Source: Arthrobacter agilis (GTDB lineage Bacteria; Actinomycetota; Actinomycetes; Actinomycetales; Micrococcaceae). Taken from it: a DNA stretch of 64,000 bases. Location of the stretch: NCBI RefSeq assembly GCF_030816075.1, contig NZ_JAUSXO010000001.1, positions 1 to 64,000 on the forward strand, read 5' to 3'. Positions 1-14,228 of this stretch are shown here, in pieces. The notes below the pieces were generated by a model. It saw only the letters and a program-made list of their open reading frames with translations. It searched no databases and had not been told where the DNA came from. A program made the position numbers and the translations under genes. Each line of letters starts with the position of its first letter. Within the stretch, counting starts at the first letter, position 1.

Positions 1-167
1 TTGAGAACTCAATAGTGTGCCAAGTTTGTTGATACCGATTGTTTTTTGATTGGTTGAATTTGCTGGTTGCCGCACCCCGTGTGGTGGCTGGTTTTTTTGG
101 CTGGTTTCGAATTTTGTGCAATGGTGTCACCCGTTTTCCCGGGTGGTGTTGTTGTGTCTGTAATGCA
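1..167 (+). promoter_or_regulatory. 16S rRNA leader with boxA-like element
   Basis: The window opens inside an rRNA operon leader; the promoter itself is upstream and not visible. Bases 1-10 (TTGAGAACTC) resemble the boxA antitermination element of Gram-positive rrn leaders. Bases 4-23 pair with 1944-1963 beyond the 16S gene (17 Watson-Crick pairs, 2 G-U, 1 mismatch), forming the base of a 16S precursor stem. A local hairpin lies at 128-145 (CACCCG, 6-nt loop, CGGGTG). Confidence 0.7.
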
Positions 168-5512
<5,345 letters not shown>

Positions 5513-5852
5513 CACACCCACCCCCACCACGACAAGGTGGTCACGGGATCCCGGGCAACCAGGACCCCGAACCCCCTTCACGAACGGTGACGCAGGGGCG
5601 GGTGAAAGATCGACATGCTACGCGTCCACTATGCGGTTCCCAACCAACAACAGGAACCACCCCCACCGGGACCCGTCCCCACCCCGCCCCCACCAGGGCA
5701 GGCAAGGACCCAGGGCCCCGCACCAGGCGGGGGGCACCACCTACAACTGAATAGGTCCAACCAGCACAACACGACCAACACCCACAGATTTACCGCCACC
5801 GAACCCAAACCCCCAGCACGGGGGAGGGCGCCCGGTCAGGCCGGTAGCAAGG
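5513..5852 (+). other. 23S-5S internal transcribed spacer
   Basis: This 340-nt spacer separates the 23S and 5S genes. It is C-rich on this strand and carries the 3' arm of the 23S precursor stem at 5613-5651. No tRNA or protein gene is visible. The C-rich run at 5652-5700 is roughly complementary to the G-rich part of the first spacer just upstream of 2236, so the long-range stem may extend further. Confidence 0.8.
5613..5651 (+). other. 3' arm of 23S precursor stem
   Basis: These 39 nt are the near-perfect reverse complement of 2236-2273 (35 Watson-Crick pairs, one G-U, one bulge). Pairing would loop out the entire 23S rRNA. Confidence 0.75.
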
Positions 5853-5971
5853 GTTACGGCGGTCATAGCGTGGGGGAAACGCCCGGTCCCATTCCGAACC
5901 CGGAAGCTAAGACCCACAGCGCCGATGGTACTGCACCCGAGAGAGTGTGGGAGAGTAGGACACCGCCGGAC
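5853..5971 (+). rRNA. rrf: 5S ribosomal RNA
   Basis: This is a 5S rRNA of about 119 nt starting GTTACGGCGGTCATAGCG. It contains the conserved loop segment CCCATTCCGAACCCGGAAGC and ends ACACCGCCGGAC, whose 3' end pairs with the 5' end (GGCGGT with ACCGCC). It is the last gene of the rRNA operon. Confidence 0.93.
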
Positions 5972-5986
5972 AACCATTACAAGGAC

Positions 5987-6011
5987 GAGGCCCCACCACC
6001 GGTGGGGCCTC
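5987..6011 (+). terminator. rRNA operon terminator
   Basis: A perfect 11-bp stem (GAGGCCCCACC at 5987-5997 with GGTGGGGCCTC at 6001-6011) with a 3-nt loop lies 16 nt after the 5S gene. A weak pyrimidine run follows (ACCCCTTTA). Confidence 0.8.
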
Positions 6012-6103
6012 ACCCCTTTAACCACCCCCAGACACACGGTTCGGCCACCCGCCAGGAAGCCCAGGCAACAATGCCACCCAGCCGCCGGCAGTAAGGTCGG
6101 TAC

Positions 6104-6646
6104 ATGAGTGGTTTGTTCTCACATCCTTCCGCCGCCGATGATCCGGAGCCGCGCCCCGCGCTGAGGGCCGCCGTTACCGTGCCGGCGCCCGTCGAGCACG
6201 CCTGGGCAGGGCTCACCGAGCACCTCCACCTGTGGTGGCCCGCGGACGAGCTCAGCCGCTGGGGCGCCGAGAGCTTCTTCGATCTCGAGGACAACGCCCT
6301 GGTGGAGACGTCTGCCGACGAGCAGGAGAACGTGTGGGGCGAGGTCACCGACGGCCGGCCCGGGCAGTCGCTCGACCTGCGATGGCGGCACCTCGGCTCG
6401 GCGTCCACCACGATGGTGCGGTTGACGGTGACGGAGGATGCTCCGACGTCCGTACGCCCTGAGGCCGCACGAGGTGAGGTGGCCCCGGGACCTACCGGCG
6501 GTGTCGATGCCGGGCATGCCGCCGCAACGCTGGAGTTCGTCCACAGCGGGTGGTCCACGACGGATCCGGAGGACCTCTACGAGTTCTACAGGGACTTCTG
6601 GCCTCTCGCAGCCGCCCGATACCGGCGCTTCATGGGAGGGTCATGA
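6104..6646 (+). CDS. SRPBCC (START-like) domain protein
   Basis: A 180-residue protein with features of the SRPBCC/AHSA1-type helix-grip fold: an N-terminal strand after a proline-rich lead (ALRAAVTVPAPVEHAWAGL, about 21-38), a tryptophan-rich segment (HLWWPADELSRWGAES, about 42-57), and a C-terminal helix with FVHSGWSTTDPEDL followed by an aromatic-rich end. Such proteins bind hydrophobic ligands or act as Hsp90 co-chaperone-like domains; the ligand cannot be told from sequence. It is the first protein gene after the rRNA operon. Its stop overlaps the next start (ATGA at 6643), so the two are probably co-transcribed and translationally coupled. Confidence 0.75.
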   Translation: MSGLFSHPSAADDPEPRPALRAAVTVPAPVEHAWAGLTEHLHLWWPADELSRWGAESFFDLEDNALVETSADEQENVWGEVTDGRPGQSLDLRWRHLGSASTTMVRLTVTEDAPTSVRPEAARGEVAPGPTGGVDAGHAAATLEFVHSGWSTTDPEDLYEFYRDFWPLAAARYRRFMGGS

Positions 6647-8013
6647 TCGACCCGGCCGTCCTCGAGGAACTGGTCGCGGCCCTTCCCGGACGCGTCTCCA
6701 CGACGGCTACAGACCTCGCGCAGTACTCCCGTGACCAGGGGCCTGTCCTGCGGGAGACCCTGCCCGTCGCCGTCGTCCGTGCGCGGTCCGTCGAGGACGT
6801 GCAGATCCTCCTGCAGTGGGCGACGCGCCACGACGTGCCGGTCGTCAGCCGGGGTGCCGGGTCGGGTGTGTCCGGTGGCGCGCACGCCACGACGGGCTGT
6901 GTCGTGCTGTCCCTCGAGCTCATGGACCGGATCGTCGAGATCAGCCCGGACGACGAGATCGCCGTCGTCGAGCCCGGAGTGGTCAACGCGGACCTCAATG
7001 CCGCAGTGGCACAGCACGGGCTCATGTACGCCCCGGACCCGGCGAGCTACCGGTGGTCCACCATCGGCGGGAACGTCGCGACGAACGCGGGTGGGCTCCG
7101 CTGCGCCAAGTACGGTGTGACCCGCGACTCGGTGCTTGCCCTCGACGTCGTGCTGGCCGACGGCACCCTCGTCTCCACCGGCCACCGGACCTTCAAGGGA
7201 GTGGCCGGGTACGATCTCACCGCGCTGATGACCGGCTCGGAGGGAACCCTCGGCGTGATCGTCGGGATCACGGTCCGCCTCCGCTACCTCCCACAGGCAG
7301 TACACACGCTGGCGGCCTTCTTCGACGATTTCCCGCAGGCGGCCGCAGGGGTCCTCGCCATCGGGCGGGCCCGTGTCCAACCCTCGATCCTCGAACTCCT
7401 GGACGGCAGGACGCTCGAGGCTCTCGACGGCGCCCACGGCTCGGATCTGCGCCGCCGGGGTGGTTCGCTGCTCCTCGTGCAGACCGACGGTTACGGGGCC
7501 GGGGCGGAGGCGGACGCCATCAGGGGTGCGCTCATCGGGCTGGGCGCCGTCATCAGCGAAGAAGGGTCGGAGGAGGCGGAGCGGCTGATCGATCTGCGGC
7601 GGCACAGCCGGGGCGACGAGGTCGACGATTTGTACAGGGTGGGGGAGGACGTCGCCGTCCCGAAATCCCAACTGGTCCCGTATGTGGCCGCACTGGAGGA
7701 CATGGCCCGTCGCCACGGGGTGAAGCTGAAGGTCGTGGCCCACGCAGGAGACGGCAACCTCCATCCCACGTTCTGGGTGGAGCGGAGTGAGGGACCCCAG
7801 GCACAGGAGCGCCTCGAGTCGGCGCTGGACGAATCGGTGCAGCGGGCGCTCGACCTCGGTGGGACGATCACCGGCGAGCACGGTGTGGGCCAGTACAAGC
7901 GTCGCTGGCTCGCGTGGGAGCAGTCACCGGAGGTCCTCGACCTGCAGGCCCGCCTCAAGCAGGTCTTCGACCCGTCGAACATCCTCAACCCGGGCAAGGC
8001 GATCGTCTCCTGA
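6643..8013 (+). CDS. FAD-binding oxidoreductase, GlcD (glycolate/D-lactate oxidase) family
   Basis: A 456-residue FAD-linked oxidase of the VAO/PCMH fold. The FAD-binding segment is at about 66-190, with GAGSGVSGGA (71-80), GGNVATNAGG and TFKGVAGYDLTALMTGSEGT. The C-terminal FAD-oxidase cap carries VVAHAGDGNLHP (about 364-375) and GEHGVGQYKR (about 410), both diagnostic of GlcD/D-lactate dehydrogenases. It would oxidise a 2-hydroxy acid such as glycolate or D-lactate; substrate is inferred only. The ATG at 6643 was chosen because it has a GGGAGGG ribosome-binding site and overlaps the upstream stop by four bases. No GlcE/GlcF partners are nearby, so it is probably a stand-alone enzyme. Confidence 0.88.
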   Translation: MIDPAVLEELVAALPGRVSTTATDLAQYSRDQGPVLRETLPVAVVRARSVEDVQILLQWATRHDVPVVSRGAGSGVSGGAHATTGCVVLSLELMDRIVEISPDDEIAVVEPGVVNADLNAAVAQHGLMYAPDPASYRWSTIGGNVATNAGGLRCAKYGVTRDSVLALDVVLADGTLVSTGHRTFKGVAGYDLTALMTGSEGTLGVIVGITVRLRYLPQAVHTLAAFFDDFPQAAAGVLAIGRARVQPSILELLDGRTLEALDGAHGSDLRRRGGSLLLVQTDGYGAGAEADAIRGALIGLGAVISEEGSEEAERLIDLRRHSRGDEVDDLYRVGEDVAVPKSQLVPYVAALEDMARRHGVKLKVVAHAGDGNLHPTFWVERSEGPQAQERLESALDESVQRALDLGGTITGEHGVGQYKRRWLAWEQSPEVLDLQARLKQVFDPSNILNPGKAIVS

Positions 8014-8114
8014 TCGTTGCGCGGGCGCTCCTGATCCGTGCTGCCGCCCAATGATACTGTTCAAGAAATTGCCGGAGACTCTCCGCCATTTCCACGACTT
8101 CCCTTGGGGGCACC

Positions 8115-8639
8115 ATGACCGACAACACTCCGGAATCGCAGGGCAGCTCGCCGTACGGCCAGCAGAACCAGCCTCAGTACGGACAGAATCAGCCCCAGTA
8201 CGGGCAGAATCAGCCCCAGTACGGCCAGCAGAGCACGTCCCCCTACGGCCAGCAGGGGCAGTCCCCTTACGGCCAGCAGGGGCAGTACGGCTCCGGTGCG
8301 GGCAACTACCCGGGACAGCAGGGCTACCAGGGCCAGACCACTGTGAACCCGGGCAGGACTCTCGGGATCGTCGGTTTCATCCTCGCCATCCTGATCGCAC
8401 CCGTCGGCCTCGTCGTCAGCATCATCGCCTTCGTGCAGTCGCGGAAAGCGAAGATGGGCAATGGTTTCGCCCTCGCCGGCATCATCATCGGTGCGGTGTT
8501 CACGATCCTCGGCGCGATCCTGATCGCGGTCATCGCCAGTTTCGCCGCCGATCTCGGGCAGCAGCTCATCGACGCGTGCAGCGGTTTGCCGTCCGGCAGC
8601 CCCGTCACCATCCAGGGCCAGCCCACCACCTGCCCCTGA
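8115..8639 (+). CDS. DUF4190-type membrane protein with PYGQ-repeat N terminus
   Basis: A 174-residue protein. Residues 1-75 are low complexity, rich in Gln, Gly, Tyr and Pro (repeats of NQPQYGQ and PYGQQGQ). Two hydrophobic segments follow: about 82-104 (GIVGFILAILIAPVGLVV) and about 118-146, separated by QSRKAKMGNGFALAG, the layout of DUF4190 proteins. The C terminus holds two cysteines. Function is unknown; the disordered tail probably sits on one face of the membrane. The start ATG follows a GGGGG ribosome-binding site (CTTGGGGGCACC). A bidirectional terminator follows. Confidence 0.82.
   Translation: MTDNTPESQGSSPYGQQNQPQYGQNQPQYGQNQPQYGQQSTSPYGQQGQSPYGQQGQYGSGAGNYPGQQGYQGQTTVNPGRTLGIVGFILAILIAPVGLVVSIIAFVQSRKAKMGNGFALAGIIIGAVFTILGAILIAVIASFAADLGQQLIDACSGLPSGSPVTIQGQPTTCP
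8169..8231 (+). repeat. 21-bp coding tandem repeat, three copies
   Basis: Three in-frame 21-bp units (8169-8189, 8190-8210, 8211-8231), each encoding QPQYGQ plus N or Q, with one to three differences between copies. It is a candidate site of repeat-number variation. Confidence 0.9.
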
Positions 8640-8652
8640 TCGATACATGAAG

Positions 8653-8683
8653 AAGGACCGGCAGCCGAGAGCTGCCGGTCCTT
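8653..8683. terminator. Bidirectional terminator
   Basis: A perfect 13-bp stem (AAGGACCGGCAGC with GCTGCCGGTCCTT) with loop CGAGA sits between two converging genes (stops at 8639 and 8698), flanked by A/T-rich ends on both sides. Confidence 0.88.
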
Positions 8684-8697
8684 TCGTCTCTTAAGGC

Positions 8698-10062
8698 CTA
8701 GTTGTCGGTGTACTCCGAGTCCTCGTCGATGCCGATCGTCCGGGCGTCGGCCGTCAGCATGATCGCCGCCTCGTCGCGACGGTGCCGCAGCTCGTCATCG
8801 AGGTAGGACTGCACAGCCTCCGCCAGCGGGACGTTCCTGTCCTCGCGCTCCGACATGTACCACCGGTGTTCGAGGACCTCATGGACCACCTGGGCCGGCT
8901 CGAGCTTCCCACCCAGCTCGCGGGGAACGGCCCGCACGATCGGCTCGAAGACCTCGTTCACCCACAGGTGGGCACTGAACTCCTCGTCGAGGGTCGGACT
9001 GTTGTCCGCGCGGTAGGCGTCCATGGCATTCAGGAGGCGCCGCGCCTGGTTCTCCTGCGCGTCGAGGCCCGTGAGGCGGAGGAGGCGCCGGCTGTGGTGC
9101 CCGGCATCGACGACCTTGGGTTGCAGCTGGATCTCCGTGCCGTTCGCGGCCGTCTTGATGGCATACTCCTCGACATCGAATCCGAGCTCGTTGAGACGCC
9201 GGATCCGTGCACCCACCCGCCAGCGTTCGCCGAGTTCGAAGGACTCCTGCTCCGTCAGCTCGCTCCACAGGCGGCGGTAGCTGTCCATGATCAGCTCGCT
9301 CGTGGCGAGCGGGTCCACCTTCTCCTCGATGAGCCCACCCTCGGCGAGATCCATCAGTTCGCCGGCGATGTTCACGCGCGCGATCTCGAGGTCGTACTCC
9401 CGCTGGCCGGTCGACAGCTCCGGGTACAGTTCGCCGGTCTCGGCGTCGACCAGATAGGCGGCGAACGAACCGGCGTCACGGCGGAACAGCGTGTTCGAGA
9501 GCGAGACGTCGCCCCAGTAGAAGCCGATGAGATGGAGGCGTACGAGGAGCAGCGCCTGCGCGTCGATGAGGCGCGTCAGGGTGTCCCGCCGCAGGGTCTG
9601 CGAGAACAGGGCACGGTAGGGCAGCGAGAACTTGAGGTGCCGCGTGACGAGCACCGGGTCGAGCTCCTCGCCCTCCGGCGTGGTCCGGCCGGAGATGACG
9701 GCGACCGGCTCGACGCAGGGCACGTCCAGTCGCTGGAGCTTGCGCAGCATGTGGTACTCGTGGCGGGCGATGTGCTCGCTGGTCTCCTTGACGGCGATGA
9801 CCGACCCGCCGAGGTGCGCGAAGCGCACGATGTGCCGGGAGATACCGCGAGGCAGCGCCGCGAGTGCACTCGCAGGCCACTGTTCGAGGGCGATGTGCCA
9901 GGGGAGGTCGAGGAGTTCCGGATCGGTGGCCGCCGCCGTGATGTTCAGGGACCCGAGTGAGCGTGGATCGGCGGACGACGCCGGCCGCAGCCGCGGCAAC
10001 TTGCCGGTCTGGTCGTAGTCGGTCGGCTCGTCATGCCACTGGGCGTTCGAGGTCTCTGTCAT
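8698..10062 (-). CDS. DUF4032 protein with protein-kinase-like (lipopolysaccharide kinase) fold
   Basis: A 454-residue DUF4032 protein. Residues about 70-210 resemble a kinase core: a conserved lysine (VIAVKE, K92), a glutamate-rich helix (HIARHEYHML), and a catalytic-loop-like GFYWGDVSLSNTLF (D185, N190) followed by a metal-site-like LVDAETGE (D206). The C-terminal half, about 300-430, is the DUF4032-specific region. The substrate is unknown. The start ATG has GAAGG upstream. It ends at the terminator shared with the DUF4190 gene. The last residues are acidic. A kinase role is inferred from motifs only. Confidence 0.8.
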   Translation of the reverse strand: MTETSNAQWHDEPTDYDQTGKLPRLRPASSADPRSLGSLNITAAATDPELLDLPWHIALEQWPASALAALPRGISRHIVRFAHLGGSVIAVKETSEHIARHEYHMLRKLQRLDVPCVEPVAVISGRTTPEGEELDPVLVTRHLKFSLPYRALFSQTLRRDTLTRLIDAQALLLVRLHLIGFYWGDVSLSNTLFRRDAGSFAAYLVDAETGELYPELSTGQREYDLEIARVNIAGELMDLAEGGLIEEKVDPLATSELIMDSYRRLWSELTEQESFELGERWRVGARIRRLNELGFDVEEYAIKTAANGTEIQLQPKVVDAGHHSRRLLRLTGLDAQENQARRLLNAMDAYRADNSPTLDEEFSAHLWVNEVFEPIVRAVPRELGGKLEPAQVVHEVLEHRWYMSEREDRNVPLAEAVQSYLDDELRHRRDEAAIMLTADARTIGIDEDSEYTDN

Positions 10063-10124
10063 GGTGCTGCCTTCGAGGTAGGGCTGGGGTGGTCCTGGTT
10101 CAAGCCTAGTTGCCGTTAAACGAA

Positions 10125-10171
10125 GCGGTGGCGTCCGCCGGCATCCAAGGGATGTCCGGTGGAGCCACCGC
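10125..10171 (-). terminator. Hairpin downstream of the ABC ATPase gene
   Basis: An interrupted stem with outer arms GCGGTGGC (10125-10132) and GCCACCGC (10164-10171) and a small apical CATCC/GGATG stem lies just past the stop at 10206. There is no clear U-tract. Confidence 0.5.
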
Positions 10172-10205
10172 CGTCGTCGTACGTGATGCGCGGTCCGCGA
10201 GGACG

Positions 10206-11294
<1,089 letters not shown>

Positions 11295-11312
11295 GGTGTT
11301 GGTTCCTTTTCA

Positions 11313-11330
11313 CGGGCAGGTACGTGCCCG
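11313..11330 (-). promoter_or_regulatory. Inverted repeat upstream of ABC ATPase gene
   Basis: CGGGCA (11313-11318), a 6-nt spacer and TGCCCG (11325-11330) form a perfect 6-bp inverted repeat 18 bp before the start codon. It could be an operator or a leader hairpin. No regulator family can be assigned from its sequence. Confidence 0.35.
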
Positions 11331-11427
11331 ACGATCCGTAGTGAATGGAAGAATATTCAGTTGTGGTGCGCGGTCGGCCAGCAGTACCGGTGGCTCGGGG
11401 CCACGCTCCCGTAGTATGACACGTTCC

Positions 11428-12207
11428 CTAGCCTTGTGCACCCGATCTGCGCAACGCCACGAGTTCCTTCAGCACGTCCGAGAAGTCCTCCGGGGTGGCC
11501 ACGGTGAATCGCGCGGCCGTCGTGCCGGGGCCGACCCTGATGCCGACGTCGTCCGGTCCCAGCGTGCGCTGCGCATCCTCGTCGGTGACGTCGTCGCCCG
11601 CGAAGAGGACGCCCGTCGCTTCCGTCACCTGCCGCAGGAGGGTCAGCCCCTGGCCCTTGTCCGCCTCGACCACCGCGATCTCGAGTACGCGCTTGCCCTC
11701 GGTGACACTGAGTCCCTCCAACGGCGCGAGCTCCGCCCGCACCGCTGCGACGGCTGACTCGGCGACGTCGTCCGCGGCTGTGCGGGTGTGGAGGACGACG
11801 CCGGCCGGCTTGAACTCGATGCGCGTCCCCTCATGGGCGGCGACAGCCCGCTCGACGGCGGCGACGGCCCGGGCCAGCAGATCCTCCTGGTCCGGGGTCA
11901 GCGCGAGGGGTACGCCGTCCGGCCCGGTCCAGGTCTCCGCCCCGTGGCTGCCGATCAGCAGGGCCTCCTCGGGCGGGTCCGCGACGGCCCGCAGGCTGTC
12001 GAGGGCACGTCCCGAGATGAGCGCCGTCATCGTGTCGGGGAGTGCTGTCAGTGCGCGCAGTGCCGCGGCCGACGCCGGCAGCGCCCGCGCGTCCTCTGCC
12101 CGCTGGACGAGCGGGGCGAGCGTCCCGTCGAAGTCCAGTGCCACGAGCAGTCGCGGCGTGGCGGCCAGGGTGCGGAGGGCGGTCCGGAGTTCCGCCTCAA
12201 GCGCCAT
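11428..12207 (-). CDS. otsB: Trehalose-6-phosphate phosphatase
   Basis: A 259-residue HAD-superfamily phosphatase that removes phosphate from trehalose 6-phosphate. The HAD nucleophile motif LDFDGTLAP is at about 23-31, the second motif ALISGR at about 63-68 and the metal-binding motif GDDVTDEDA near 205. EFKPAGVVLH and GKRVLEIA are typical of the OtsB cap. It follows otsA with an 11-bp overlap and has its CGGAGG ribosome-binding site inside otsA, so the two are translationally coupled. Length is normal for the family. Confidence 0.93.
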   Translation of the reverse strand: MALEAELRTALRTLAATPRLLVALDFDGTLAPLVQRAEDARALPASAAALRALTALPDTMTALISGRALDSLRAVADPPEEALLIGSHGAETWTGPDGVPLALTPDQEDLLARAVAAVERAVAAHEGTRIEFKPAGVVLHTRTAADDVAESAVAAVRAELAPLEGLSVTEGKRVLEIAVVEADKGQGLTLLRQVTEATGVLFAGDDVTDEDAQRTLGPDDVGIRVGPGTTAARFTVATPEDFSDVLKELVALRRSGAQG

Positions 12208-13696
12208 GGCCGGGGCCTCCGGTCTGCAGGGCGTTCAGGAACGCCTGCGACCAGCGTTCGACGTCGTTCTGGACCACCTGGCGGCGCATGAGCCGCATGC
12301 GTCGCATAGCCTCGACCTTCGGCATGGAGATGGCCGAGACGATGGCTCCCTTGAGCCCGTCGATGTCGTGTGGGTTCACCAGGATCGCCTGCCGCAGGGT
12401 GTCCGCCGCTCCGGCGAACTCGCTGAGGACGAGCATGCCCGTGTTGCCCGTACGGGCCGCGACGTATTCCTTGGCGACGAGGTTCATCCCGTCGCGGAGC
12501 GCCGTGACGAGCATGACGTCGGCGGCGAGATAGAGCGCCACCATCTCCTCCACCGGGTAGCTGTGGTGGAGGTAGCGGATGGCCGTGTTCTTCATGGTGT
12601 CGTGGGTGCCGTTGATCCGGCCCACGGCGCCCTCGATGTCCTCACGCAGGATGCGGTACTGCTCCACGCGCTCGCGGCTCGGGCTCGCGACCTGGATGAG
12701 CGCTGCGTCCTCGACGGTGATGGCTCCGTCCTCGAGCAGTTCGCCGTAGGCCTTGAGGCGATGGCCGATGCCCTTGGTGTAGTCGAGGCGATCGACGCCG
12801 AGCAGGATGTGCTGCGGGTCGCCAAGCTCACGCCGGATCTCCCGGGACCGTTCGATGACGTCCGGACGGTGCGCGAGTTCCGTGATGGAGGCCGTGTCGA
12901 TCGAGATGGGGAACGCCTCCGCACGGGAGACGTAGGCGGGGGAGCCGTCGTCGCCGGCCGGTACGTGCACCTGCTGGGACTTGATGGTGTAGCCCTTGAA
13001 GCGCCGCACGCAGCGGAGGAAGTTGCTGGCATCGCTGGGGCGCTGGAACCCGATGAGGTCGGCGCCGAGGAGACCCTCGATGACCTGGCGGCGCCACGGG
13101 AGTTGCGCGTAGATCTCCAGCGGAGGGAAGGGGATGTGGTTGAAGAAGCCGATCTTCAGATCGGGCCGCGCCTCCCGGAGCAACTTGGGCACGAGCTGCA
13201 GCTGGTAGTCCTGCACCCACACCGTCGCGCCCTCGGCCGCGACGGACGCCGTCGCCTCGGCGAACCTCTCGTTGACCCTCCGGTAGGAGTCCCACCAGGT
13301 GCGGTGGAACTCCGGGGACGCGATGACGTCGTGGTACAGGGGCCAGAGGGTGGCGTTCGAGAAGCCCTCGTAATAGAGCTCCACCTCCTCGGCGCTGAGC
13401 GGCACGGGCACGAGGCGCATGTTCGCCTCGTCGAAGGGCTCGAGCGTCTCGTCCGGTGCGCCGTGCCAGCCGACCCACGCTCCGTCGGCCTTCGCCATCA
13501 CGGGTGCCAGTGCCGTCACCAGCCCGCCGGGGGATCGCCGCCACGAGCTCTCGCCGTGCTCGTCGACGACCCGGTCCACCGCGAGCCGGTTGGACACCAC
13601 GATGAAGTCGAAATCACCGAACTGTCCCGCTGCCGCGGCGAGCGGCGTGACGCCGGGTGTGGTGGAAGGTTGTGCTGCGCTCAAAACTGGCTCCAT
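12197..13696 (-). CDS. otsA: Trehalose-6-phosphate synthase
   Basis: A 499-residue GT20 glycosyltransferase that makes trehalose 6-phosphate from a nucleotide-activated glucose and glucose 6-phosphate. Family signatures are FIVVSNRLAV (about 31-40), GGLVTAL, WVGWHG, VWVQDYQLQLVP, GFFNHIPFP, GVDRLDYTKGI and TALRDGMNLVAKEYVA. The first 25 residues are a variable low-complexity lead, so the true start could be slightly downstream. No strong ribosome-binding site precedes the ATG at 13696. A CGATA-N7-TATCG inverted repeat lies 17 bp upstream (13713-13729). Together with otsB this gives the OtsAB route to trehalose, an osmotic and desiccation protectant. Confidence 0.94.
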   Translation of the reverse strand: MEPVLSAAQPSTTPGVTPLAAAAGQFGDFDFIVVSNRLAVDRVVDEHGESSWRRSPGGLVTALAPVMAKADGAWVGWHGAPDETLEPFDEANMRLVPVPLSAEEVELYYEGFSNATLWPLYHDVIASPEFHRTWWDSYRRVNERFAEATASVAAEGATVWVQDYQLQLVPKLLREARPDLKIGFFNHIPFPPLEIYAQLPWRRQVIEGLLGADLIGFQRPSDASNFLRCVRRFKGYTIKSQQVHVPAGDDGSPAYVSRAEAFPISIDTASITELAHRPDVIERSREIRRELGDPQHILLGVDRLDYTKGIGHRLKAYGELLEDGAITVEDAALIQVASPSRERVEQYRILREDIEGAVGRINGTHDTMKNTAIRYLHHSYPVEEMVALYLAADVMLVTALRDGMNLVAKEYVAARTGNTGMLVLSEFAGAADTLRQAILVNPHDIDGLKGAIVSAISMPKVEAMRRMRLMRRQVVQNDVERWSQAFLNALQTGGPGHGA

Positions 13697-13712
13697 CGCA
13701 GTAGTTTGGTCT

Positions 13713-13729
13713 CGATACCGACTCTATCG
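13713..13729 (-). promoter_or_regulatory. Candidate operator upstream of otsA
   Basis: A perfect inverted repeat CGATA-N7-TATCG lies 17 bp before the otsA start codon, where a repressor could block the promoter or start site. The regulator is unknown. Confidence 0.3.
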
Positions 13730-13921
13730 GTTCGCGCCGCCAGGGGATCGGGGTGCCCGCGCTGGAGAAGAGCAGCCTCGTCGGTGTCCGCCGTCCGGCC
13801 GTGTTCCCTGCGGGTCATCACTGATTTCCCGCGGTGCCGGCGCTGGGCTACCCTTAACGAGCGCTCGGCGTCCCCTCCCACCGGATCGGGGACGACGGCG
13901 CCCGCCGGCTCTGGCCGGTAC

Positions 13922-13995
13922 GCCTCCTTAGCTCAGTTGGCCAGAGCACCGCTCTTGTAAAGCGGGGGTCGTCGGTTCGAATCCGACAGGGGGCT
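13922..13995 (+). tRNA. tRNA-Thr (anticodon UGU)
   Basis: A 74-nt cloverleaf. The acceptor arms GCCTCCT and AGGGGGC pair fully (one G-U) and the discriminator base is T. The D-arm sequence is AGCTCAGTTGGCCAGAGC. Anticodon stem CCGCT/AGCGG encloses loop CTTGTAA, anticodon TGT. The T-arm is GTCGG TTCGAAT CCGAC. CCA is not encoded. It is a lone tRNA gene between divergent otsA and convergent rsgA. A possible -10 element TACCCT lies about 70 bp upstream. Confidence 0.97.
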
Positions 13996-14228
13996 CCGAC
14001 AGGCCCGCGATGCCACGGCCGGATGAGTCTCCCGACGGGGTTCGCCCCAGCGACCCGCTGCTTCCACGGACGGCCTGCCTCCGCGGTCTCCGGTCCCGGC
14101 GTCCCGGTGCGGAGGCCGACGCCCGCGCCGCGTCAGGCCACGCGCGCCGCCGCCTCCGGTCCGTCCTCGCCGTCACCGGCCACGATCGGCGCAGTCCCTG
14201 CGTCGACGCCCCGTGGCAGGCACGGCGT

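Noticed and set aside
12042..13960. Long plus-strand open frames opposite otsA/otsB, and similar ones opposite other genes
   Set aside because: High-G+C DNA gives long antisense frames; these lack domains, and the opposite strand carries confident enzymes.
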